Virus record (IMG/VR): IMGVR_UViG_3300008107_000029
Coordinates: 32,833-96,832 of that record
Origin: a virus
DNA length: 64,000 nucleotides
Direction: 5' to 3' (one strand)
A model generated the notes under the pieces. The model was not told the DNA's origin and did not search any database. It saw nothing but the letters and a program-made list of their open reading frames with translations. The position numbers and the translations under genes were made by a program. How positions within the stretch are numbered: the first letter of the stretch is position 1; every line of letters starts with the position of its first letter. This document shows positions 7,660 through 17,200 of this stretch, one piece after another.

Positions 7660-9332
7660 TATTTAACATCCTCCTCATTCTTAATAATTATAACACTTCC
7701 TGCTGTAGCGTATCCACCATCACCTGTACCTGCAGCAGATCTAACTTCAATAGTAGAAGGAATATTGTCTTCAGTTACTAGTAAAACAACTCCACCACCA
7801 CCTGCATATCCAATAGTTCCTGGAGTTCCTGGAAGTCCAGCAGTAATAGATCCTCCTGCACCACCTGCTCCTCCTGCTCCACCAGGACCACCCTCAGCAT
7901 ATACTGAAGGAATAAATGATGTTGACTCTGGCTGATATGCTACAAAGAAAAATGAATATTGAGTTGGTCCTTGTCCTACTTGACGAGACTCTGTGTTGCT
8001 TCCAAAGTTTGTATAAGATGCAGCAACTTGTCTTTGTGTAGTAAATGGAAATGGGTTAAAAGATCCAGGGTTTCCTGGGGTTGGGGAGTTTCTTCCAGTT
8101 TGTACATACGACCATGGCTGTCCAGGCTGAAAAAATGAAAATGGGTTGCCTGGTTGAAAGAATGAAAATGGGTTTCCAGGCTGAAAGAATCCACCACCTC
8201 TTGGAAATCTAACAAATCTTCCTGGGTTTGTTCCAAAAACTGTTCTTCCAGGGTTTGTTCCAGAAACAGTTCTTCCTGGAAAGACTCCAAAGATTCCTCT
8301 AGACCAAGCGTTGCCTGGAGTTGGAGCGTTTACATAAGAATATCCTGGTGTAACTGCTGGAGTTACTTGAGTATAGGTATAGTTAAATGTAACAGAAAAT
8401 GGTTGTTGATAAAATTGTGTAACTACTGTTGGTGCATTGTATCCATATGCCAATACATTGTAGTTATATCCTGCTGCATTTACTTGAGTTCTTGAGAATT
8501 GAAAAAAGTCTGGGGCCTTTGCTCCTGTATTTCCTGGTGCACCTGGATTACCAACACTTCCTGCGGTTCCTTCACCTGGTAAAGGTAATGGTCCTGGAGA
8601 CTTTCCGTCAGCACGAATAATTCCAGATCCTATAATTTTTCTTGCAGAAATAACAACTACTCCACCACCTGGACCTCCGTCTCCTCCAAGTCCTGCAGCA
8701 CCTCCAAGCCCTCCAGTTCCTAAGTTTCCTGGAGCACCTGTGTTTCCTGGGGATCCTTTTCCACCTGGGGCACCCACTGTGTTTGTTCTAGATGTAGGAC
8801 TTAAATTTCCTGGTGCACCTGGAGAACCTGCAGGGGCAGGCTGTGCAACTCCGTCTGCACCTTTGTTACCTGGTGTACCTGGTTTTCCACCAGATCCACC
8901 TTGAAGTGTTCTAAGTCTATTTAATGCTGCATCAAATTTATATGCAACAATTGCTTGTGAAAAATTATAAAACTCTGCTTCTCCAAAGAAGTTCTCACCG
9001 TTATTAAGACCACCAGATCCACCAAGAGTATCAGATGCTTTGACTCCCGAAGCCCCACCACCAAAGATAGTTCCTGCAGTTACAGTGTCAGCGAGTCTTC
9101 CGATAACAGAAGTGGCGTCTGCCATTGTTAATGTGTCTTTAACAAAAACTCTAAATCCGTTTGTATCTAATTGTACGTTTGCTAAAATTGTAAGATTGTT
9201 ATAGTACATGTCTCTATTCAAAGATATGTTTGAAATAACAGTGACATCGCCATCTGTTCCTGGTCCATAAATCTCAAGGCCACCCTTACGGGAAGCCAAG
9301 ACAACAGGCTCTGGAACTCTTACATCAGACAT
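7659..9332 (-). CDS. Collagen-like fibre protein
   Basis: A 557-residue protein. Residues 25-70 hold the DG-x-VT...RDMYYNNLTI...TNGFRVFV module shared with the next gene. Residues 148-225 and 258-272, and a stretch near 500-530, contain Gly-X-Y triplets such as GKPGTPGNKG and GSPGAPGNL, where proline is almost always in the Y position. Between them is an aromatic low-complexity zone with direct repeats (FFQPGNPFS twice, then FFQPGQPW; two GTNPGRT-type units). The C-terminal end repeats GGGVVLLV. Collagen-like triplets form trimeric rods in phage fibres. The overlapping oxygenase and glycosyltransferase genes downstream suggest these prolines are modified. The protein is very likely structural; its position on the virion is unknown. 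Confidence 0.85.
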   Translation of the reverse strand: MSDVRVPEPVVLASRKGGLEIYGPGTDGDVTVISNISLNRDMYYNNLTILANVQLDTNGFRVFVKDTLTMADATSVIGRLADTVTAGTIFGGGASGVKASDTLGGSGGLNNGENFFGEAEFYNFSQAIVAYKFDAALNRLRTLQGGSGGKPGTPGNKGADGVAQPAPAGSPGAPGNLSPTSRTNTVGAPGGKGSPGNTGAPGNLGTGGLGGAAGLGGDGGPGGGVVVISARKIIGSGIIRADGKSPGPLPLPGEGTAGSVGNPGAPGNTGAKAPDFFQFSRTQVNAAGYNYNVLAYGYNAPTVVTQFYQQPFSVTFNYTYTQVTPAVTPGYSYVNAPTPGNAWSRGIFGVFPGRTVSGTNPGRTVFGTNPGRFVRFPRGGGFFQPGNPFSFFQPGNPFSFFQPGQPWSYVQTGRNSPTPGNPGSFNPFPFTTQRQVAASYTNFGSNTESRQVGQGPTQYSFFFVAYQPESTSFIPSVYAEGGPGGAGGAGGAGGSITAGLPGTPGTIGYAGGGGVVLLVTEDNIPSTIEVRSAAGTGDGGYATAGSVIIIKNEEDVK

Positions 9333-9334
9333 TT

Positions 9335-9670
9335 TTAGGCTATCTCCACTCCACTAATATGTAGGCTGATTGCGTCTGCAACGTTTGCTAGACACTGTAT
9401 TGTAGCACCTGTTGGAACTACGATACTTCCATCTACTAGTTGAGTAGTATTTGCAGGCACTAGGATTTCTCCAAAGGCCTTGTTTGTTGCTAATGCAGTT
9501 CCCCCACTTGGCACAATGTGAATCGTTGCTCTAGCGTCTATACCACTGGTATTCGCTATAAGTATTTGCTTCACAAGTGTAGTTGTGCTTGCTGGAACTG
9601 TATACAATGTTGCAGCCGTAGTAGTTAATCGTGTTACTGCTGCTAGTTGTTTTGGTGTATATGCTGGCAT
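9335..9670 (-). CDS. Small structural protein (tail/fibre-associated beta protein)
   Basis: A 111-residue Thr/Ala/Val-rich protein with the pattern VKQILIANTSGIDARATIHIVPSG in its middle, which recalls the N-terminal strand pairs of the next two fibre genes (IATN-x-GS-x2-DRISIYLVPK and VTNGNENIGSTTIYIDPEG). It is thus a stand-alone version of that beta domain. This domain type is common in aquatic phage fibre clusters. A GGTATAAG box and an AGAGGTG ribosome site precede the ATG. Confidence 0.65.
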   Translation of the reverse strand: MPAYTPKQLAAVTRLTTTAATLYTVPASTTTLVKQILIANTSGIDARATIHIVPSGGTALATNKAFGEILVPANTTQLVDGSIVVPTGATIQCLANVADAISLHISGVEIA

Positions 9671-9686
9671 TTCTTCACCTCTTCTC

Positions 9687-10547
9687 TTATACCTGCATCC
9701 AGATCAATGCTAGATCTGTTGTATTACCTGACAATACAATCTTATTGTTTGCATCGTCATAGGTTGCTGTAATATTATTATGGGTAGTGTGGTCAAACAG
9801 TACGGCAGCAGAGTCTTGGATTAATTCTACATCTCCACCCGTTGCATTTGTACCAGTAAGAACAATTTTATTTGCTAGGTCATCGTAAGTAACAGTAATG
9901 TTTACGTGATCGTTATGTGTTAGGGCTGCTGCTGCAGCATCTTGTGCACGTTCTGAAACATAGTATTGGTTTGTAGTTCCTTCTGGAAGGTTGTCAGTTG
10001 TCTTAGCACCAAAAAGGTTTTCCCATTCAGCATCTGTTACGTACTGTGGGTGTGGGTTTGCTAAGGCCTCGTGAGCGTCAATACTGTTATCAATTGTAGT
10101 CTGGTTAGCAGAGGCAATCCATGCGTTACCTGCCCAAAAATACATTAAGTTAGTAGTAGAGTTAAACCAAATGTCTCCAATTTGTGGAGTTGGTGGCTCT
10201 GTTGGCTGCTGAATAACAAACTGAGATCCAATTGACTCGTAAATACCATTCATAGAGAATGAAGTAACTCCTTGGTCAGAGCGAATGTAAACCTTATCTC
10301 CTACACCAATTGTAAATCTGTAAGTCTCAATGGAGTTTCCACGAGACAAATCTGTGTTATATGTAAGCCAAGCCCATTTAGATTGATTTTGGTCTTCATC
10401 TTTAGGTACTAGATAGATGCTAATTCTGTCATCTACGCTTCCAATGTTTGTAGCAATCACAGAAATCAAAGCGGATCTTGGAGATGCAAACATAACAGTT
10501 GTTGTATCTGCTAATGGTACATTTGTTGCTAGTCTACTAATTGCCAT
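9687..10547 (-). CDS. Tail fibre protein with YDD beta repeats
   Basis: A 286-residue protein. Residues 1-100 are the small beta domain shared with neighbours. Residues 115-150 hold PPTPQIGDIWFNSTT and MYFWAGNAWI, a frequent linker in phage fibres. The C-terminal part carries two copies of a repeat: (T/D)H-x-(D/T)H-x-NIT-(V/A)-TYDD followed by NKIVL-(T/S)-G. The same repeat recurs about eight times in the 985-residue fibre at 18065-21022, so the two probably share a shaft fold. A TATAAT box and a GGGGAGA ribosome site lie in the 17-base gap before the ATG. Confidence 0.75.
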   Translation of the reverse strand: MAISRLATNVPLADTTTVMFASPRSALISVIATNIGSVDDRISIYLVPKDEDQNQSKWAWLTYNTDLSRGNSIETYRFTIGVGDKVYIRSDQGVTSFSMNGIYESIGSQFVIQQPTEPPTPQIGDIWFNSTTNLMYFWAGNAWIASANQTTIDNSIDAHEALANPHPQYVTDAEWENLFGAKTTDNLPEGTTNQYYVSERAQDAAAAALTHNDHVNITVTYDDLANKIVLTGTNATGGDVELIQDSAAVLFDHTTHNNITATYDDANNKIVLSGNTTDLALIWMQV

Positions 10548-10564
10548 GTGTCTCCCCTAACCTA

Positions 10565-11215
10565 TTATATCCTATTTAACTCACCAAACAAAAGGTATTC
10601 GTTTGGATTTGTTTTAAGAAGTTCTATTACGCTGTGAGCACCTTCGCTAACATTTGTACACCCTGCATTCTTATTTAACGTTACACCAGAGGCTGCTACA
10701 ACTTGCACTGCTGCCTGTGTGCTAGTAACGTAAAACCTTGAACCAAGTGGTGCAGGGTTTACAGTCTCATTTGGAACTGTAAGTGTTACAGTGCTACCGT
10801 TGGTAAGTTTTAGCATTCTATCTATATCTTCAAATACTAATGTATGCGATGAAGCAGCATCAGTACGAGTAAGTAGTTGCTTTGGGGAGTATGCGAGTAG
10901 GTCTGTTTGTTGAATTCCCTCTGCCAGGAATGAGAATCCTTCTCTACTTCCACTAACGTATAGTTTATCACCCTCCACCAAAGCAAATCTGTGTACTTCT
11001 ACTGAGTTTCCTGACTCAATTAGAAGATTTTTTGTTATGTAAACAAAGTTTGCATCGATTCCAGCACCTTCTGGGTCAATGTATATTGTTGTAGATCCAA
11101 TGTTTTCATTTCCATTAGTAACCAATACAGAGGCAAGGTACTCGCCATCCGAAGTAAATATTAGGACTGGTGTATTTGGATCTGGGTTAGCAATTCCTAG
11201 TCGTCTCAGAGCCAT
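10565..11215 (-). CDS. Tail fibre/appendage protein
   Basis: A 216-residue protein with the same N-terminal beta domain as the 286-residue fibre (LASVLVTNGNENIGSTTIYIDPEG equivalent to LISVIATNIGSVDDRISIYLVPK). Its C-terminal part is different: an SHTLVFEDIDRMLKLTNGST strand pair followed by a beta-rich region containing TLTVPNE. That pattern is frequent in phage receptor-binding domains. The stop of the 2273-residue protein lies 3 bases upstream. Confidence 0.7.
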   Translation of the reverse strand: MALRRLGIANPDPNTPVLIFTSDGEYLASVLVTNGNENIGSTTIYIDPEGAGIDANFVYITKNLLIESGNSVEVHRFALVEGDKLYVSGSREGFSFLAEGIQQTDLLAYSPKQLLTRTDAASSHTLVFEDIDRMLKLTNGSTVTLTVPNETVNPAPLGSRFYVTSTQAAVQVVAASGVTLNKNAGCTNVSEGAHSVIELLKTNPNEYLLFGELNRI

Positions 11216-11218
11216 CTG

Positions 11219-14200
11219 TTACGCCTGCGATTCTGTCCATGAGACACGAGCAGAGATTTTAAGAGGTATTGCTTCAGTTACTGAGGCAGGCTCTACGACA
11301 ACTGCTGCTACTGTAAGAACATCTGGTCCGTCTGGGAACACACCGTCTCCACCAAGGATTGAGTTACCTAAAGTTGCAAGTTCTGCAAGAGATAATGTAG
11401 TATCTTGTGAGTTTACGGTTCCAGTACCTGCTGCACGGAAGTTGTAGAGAACAATTCCACCAGTGTACAAATCTCCCTTAGAGTGTTTAATCAACTGGCT
11501 GAGTGAAGGCTTGTTCACGAATGTCCAGTTAGTGTTATCTAAAGTTGAGTTAAGAATCAAGTAGATTTCGCAGTCGTAGTTTGTAAGAATACCAACAGAG
11601 TTAAGAATTGTCTGCATTCTATTTACTACTTCTTTTGAACCTAAGTTACCAGTGTTAGCATTATCTACTGAAGGAGCAAGACGTGCTGATACTAGAGGGA
11701 TTACTGATGGAACAATGTCTGTTCCTGATCCAATATTGTATGTTTGTGATGTTGGATATGTAAAGGTTGCTCCATCGTTAGTATAAATAATTACTTGAGC
11801 ACCTGAACCAGTTGAGCCACCAGTGTACCAACGTGCATTGTTAGTAAGAGTTGCAGTTCTTGGGAATGTTCCAGAGCCTGGTGCTACTGTTGAAGCAATA
11901 AACTGTGTAGATGATCCTAGGTAAGGTGTAATATAAACAACTGAACCATTAGAGATTGTTGATCCAGTATAAGATCTACCACCTGATCCACCATAGAAGA
12001 ATGTTGATGGTACAGATGAATCTGCTTCCCATCTAACTCTATGGACAGTTCCTGCAGTCATTCCGTGTCCACTTGCTACGGTAAAGACAGTAAAGTTATT
12101 TGTTGCATCAAATAATTGCTGTTGAGAAGTTACGGTTCTAAATGTGGCACCATCTGTTGCAGAAGGAGCCTGGTCAACATAAACCCAACCAGTGTTATTG
12201 TATCCACGAACTGGCACTCCAATTGTTTTTGTTCCTACTGGAAGTTTTTCATTAAGTGCAGTTGAGTTAGCCACTGCTGTATTATTTTTAATTGCAGCAA
12301 CTACTGCGTTGGTGTATGAATCAAATGTAATTCTGTAAGCAGCAACAGTTGTTGCTGTGTCAGGGTCAGTGATGGTATATGACTTAGTTGTTTCAATTTG
12401 ACCAGGAGCAGTCTTTTGAGTTGAGTTGTTTGTAAACTGAATTGAATCTCCTGCTGCTGTAAACAAATAAGCCTTGTCATCTTGGAACTCTCCATCCATA
12501 ATAATAGATGTACCCCAGTGAGAAAGTGATGGTACGTATGAAGGAATTCCTGTTGAAGTAATTTCATAACGGGCTGGAAGGTTTCCTGCTCTCATGTATG
12601 CTTCAGTAAATATATTGTTGTGGATAAATTCATGGAAGTACTTTACGTGCCCCTTTTGATCTTTAAATCCAAATCTAACTTTACCTGCACCATACCAAGA
12701 GTAGTCAATGTAAGCCATTTGAATCTTTGTAAGATCTAGGTTAAATCCTGATGGGCCAGTTCCATCTGCTGGATCAAGGTTCCAGTTTGCTTGTTCTACT
12801 TTAGTATCTACAACCTTTGAAATGATAACTCCACTCTTAGAGATACCACGATATGCTGGTTGGATATACATAATGTCATTTGAGTCAACCTTTACAACCT
12901 TGTAAGTTTGTCCCTTAATAACAACGCTTTGTCCCTTTGCTACCTGAGAAGAGAATGAAGTGCTAGAACCAACAATTCTTGTAGAGTTAAACGCTACTGT
13001 TGCAGTTCCAGACATCTGTTGTGTAGATGATCGTCTTACACAGTACAACTTGCTACCGTCAAACTCAAAGAAGATTCCATTTTGATCATCAAACAATCCT
13101 GATCTTAGTACACAGTTTACCCAAGAAACTGGATTAAATTGTGGGAATCCTCCTGGACGATCTGTTTGTGGAGTTCCTAAAAGTGTAATGGTGAATGTTC
13201 TTTCATCAATAATTTGATTAATTTCAAAGTTTCCATTCCAGTAATTAGGACCAAGATCGCCAATTCCATTTACAGCATCTACAATTCTAACTGTAACAAC
13301 ATCTGTACAGCGATGTGGGTTTCTTGTTGTAATTGTTGCAGTAGTTCCTACTCTTGTATATGTATCAATCTGAGTTGGAGCGTTAAAGTTAATTGCCTTA
13401 GATACCTGAATACCCTTACCTGACTGGTAACGGAAGTACTTACGGGTCTGACGAATCATAGATGCGTCTGGGTTAGTAGAAGGAGTAAGTTCAACACCAC
13501 CGTCGTAAGGTCTGTGAACTGCGAATCCATCACCCTTAACATACAATGATGTAGAGGTTGCATATGATAAATCGGTTCTAGCAACACCAGAGGCAGTTGA
13601 GATTGGAGTTTGTGCTTCATCTGATCCTGTAACTGGAATAGTATCTTCTACAGTCAAGGCAGTTGCTGATCTAATTCCAGTAATCTTGGAAGCAAACACT
13701 GTTCCTGGAAGTACTGGAGAGATTGTCATGTTACCAGTTCCAAGGCCAGTAATATCAATTCTGTTTGAATCTGCATTAGCATCTGCTGGATTTGGATAGA
13801 ATGCTAAAGTTGAAGTTGTAAGTGCTCTTACATAGTAAATTCTTGATGCTGAAAGCCCAGTTGGCAAAGTAGTACTAGATGAAACTCTTACAGCAAGACC
13901 AGTTGTATATGTATGTGTATCTTGAGTTGTAACAATGTTTGTTGTTAAGTTAATACCACTGGACTGAGTTACAAATTCAAGATTGCTTAATCTAGTATCT
14001 GGTACATATACTTTAAATACATCTCCAATCTTATAAAGATTTGGGAAGTTTGTTCCAAGTCCATTGATTGTTTTTGTTCCTGGAACTAGGCTAACAGTTC
14101 CGCTTGCAGGAAATTCTGCAGCAACGTTAGAACTTGTAATTGAGTGAGTTACACCAGATCCAAATGATGTTAAAACAATTTCTCTTCCAATTTCAGCATC

Positions 14201-17200
14201 ATCTCTGGTTGCTGCAAGTTGGAACCAATCTTGGCTAATTCTAATTGCATAATATGTAGTTCCAGCAACAAGTCCACCGATTTGTGTTCCTGATGTGTTA
14301 TATACTACTGGAGCACCTGTGTAATACTGGTGATTTGTTTGGTTAATAATACTATAGTTAAGGTCAAGTGTGTTCAAAGGATCGAAGGTATAAGTTCTTG
14401 GGCTAAGAATTGCACTTGTTGGGTTAAGGGTAAAGTGTGTATCTGTTGGAATGGTTTGAATTTCATAGATTCCGTCAATAGCATTTGTACCAGTGATTGA
14501 AAGTTCGTGTGTTCCAGTTCCAACAGCACTAAAGTTAATAAGCCCTGGGATCTTTTTAAATGTTCCAGTTCCTCCAAGATTTGTGTCTAGAAGAGGTACA
14601 CGATCATCTACTGGGGCTTCTCCTGCTGCGTTAACAACTAGGGAGGCTGCACTTTCAGGTGAATAGAATAGTGCTAATCTGTTTGCATCCAATCCTCTAA
14701 CAAAGTAAACTGTTCCACTCTTTAAACCACCAATTGGGGTAGTTGAGTTATAGATTGCAGGCTCTGCAGATGCAGTTGAATATCCGTGACCTGCAGATGT
14801 TATGTAAAATGCAACCGTGTCTACAGTGGACAATCCTTGTACTGGGATGTTAAGTGAAGAAAAAGTAGCCGTTGTAGATAGTCTAAAGTAGTTTTCTGTT
14901 GGTGTAAAGACATAGTACTGGTTAGCATTTACAAGTCCAGTAATTGCTGGATTAACACCAGATGAGTATGTAAGAATCTGTCCTTCAGACAAAGCATTCT
15001 GTGGAAGATAGATTCCATCAGCAAAGTCTGTTGCTGTTCTACGTGTAAAGGTCATTGTTCCTGAAGAATATGGAGATGGCAAGAATGCTTGATAAGCACT
15101 TGCCTTTGTTGGCTTAAGTCTAATTCTGTTTTCATTTACCTTTTCAACAAAGTAGTTAATTCTTTGTCCAATTGAAATTGGTCCGAATCCACCAGTAAAT
15201 CTAACGTTTGCGTTTGTTGTACTTGCTGTAAAGTTAATAGATCCTGTGTTGTCAATTGCCTTTTCAGGAGTTGTGTGCAGTGTAAATGTTGTTGATGATA
15301 ATGGTCTAATGTAGTAATTACGGCCTGGAACAACTTGAGGAGTGCTTGTAAAGGGAGTGGTTGTAGTCCCGTCGTCCATTGTAAACAATACTGCTTGTCC
15401 AGTTCTAAAGGTTGTAGCGTCTCCATTTACCATTGTTAAAATTTCTGTTGCAGTATCAATTGCTGATAGGTTGCTTACAGTAGGAGCCACAATAGCCAAC
15501 TGAACTTTTGCTGTTCCAACTGTTGTAATGTCTACAATTGAAGTGTTAGCAATTGCATTTGCTAAAGTAGGATGAAGAGTTAATGTATTGGTTCCTGTCT
15601 TTCTTACAAAATATTTAGTATTGTTTGTCAACCCACCTGCAAGAGTTGGGCTGCTTTGTGTAATAGTAGCAGTTCCAGATCCTGAAGCAGTGATGTTAAC
15701 TAAATTGTTATTTGCAATAGCGTCTGCTGAAGAAGCGTGAAGAGTAAATGTTGTACCACTTGCTACTCTTACATAATAAGTTCCGTTATCAGTTAAACCA
15801 CCTGGTTGTGCATTTACTGGTTTCAATGCTCCAACTCCAGAGCCACGAGCAACTAAGTCTACAGTGTTATTGTTTCCTTGTGCTCCAGCCTTGCTTCCGT
15901 GCAAACTAATTGTTGTTGAGTTAATAACTCTTACAAAGTATGTTGAGCCACTTGTTAATCCGTTAGGTACAACGTCTCCACCATTGTAGTAAACTACTTC
16001 TTGTCCACTTACATAGTTTTCTGTTGATGGTACAGTAATTTGATCAGTTACTGGATCGATTCCGTTTGCCTGCTCAAATGAGAGTGGACGGGCACGATGC
16101 TTTACTGTTACTGCATCTCCAGTTGTAAATCCTGTTGTGCTTGCAACTGTAATAACATCGGTTGCTAGGTTAACACCAGCGTTAGCATTAAATGTTGTTT
16201 CTGCACTTTGTGCAGTTAAAAATACTGGAGTTCCTGTGTTAACCCTTGATCCATCATCAACTGTAATAACGTTTGATGTTGTATTAATTCCAGTTGTTGC
16301 AAGAGCAGTAATTTTTCCATAGTTTTCATCTACTGGTCCACCTTCTCCAGAAGCAGTTTCTACTAGAACAACATCGTCACTAGAAAATCCATGATTTGGA
16401 ACATATACGCTGTCGTAGTTTTCTTCCATAATTCCAACTACAATCCATGTAGTTCCATTAATGGTAGTTCCGTTAATATCTAGAATTCCAGTACCTGCTG
16501 GAGCAGTACCTAATCTTAATGTTCTGTTTTGCTTAATAACTGTACTTGTTCCAGTACCAGTTGATGTTACGTCAACCTGTAATGTGTCGCTAGAGGCACC
16601 TGCTGCAGATGTGTGTAGAGACATTGTTGTGGAAGAACGAACACGAATGTAGTATGTGTTACCACTAGTAAGTCCAGTTGGAATTGTTCCAGAGTTTGAG
16701 TAATATGTTACGGCATCACCAGTTGTAAAACCAGATGTGCTTGGCACTGTAAATACATTTGTAACAACGTCTAAAGATGTTCCACTGTTAGTCCATGTTT
16801 CTCTTGCTTCAGTCTTATTAGCCTGGTTGACATAAAGTTTTACATAGTTAGTTACAGTGTGGTTGTTAGTTGACTTGTGTGGAGAAGCAGCAGTTAGACC
16901 AGTTCCAGTTGAAAAAACAAACACTGGATCGTCTTCTTCTACCCCTTTAAGGTTATTTGTTGTTGTAATAACGTCAGCAACTGTTGCAGAAGCAACTTTG
17001 TTTGCAAAAAATAGTGCATGCTGTCCAAAATTACTTGTTCCATTTCTTGTAAATTGAACTAAAGTTGCTGTATTATATTCGTCAATTTCAGTTGATGAGA
17101 GAGCAACAGTATTGTTATCAATCTTTACTGCATAGTACAAAGAATAGTTTGTAAGTCCACCGACTAGTGTGTCTTCATATGGACCAACATACATAACTGG

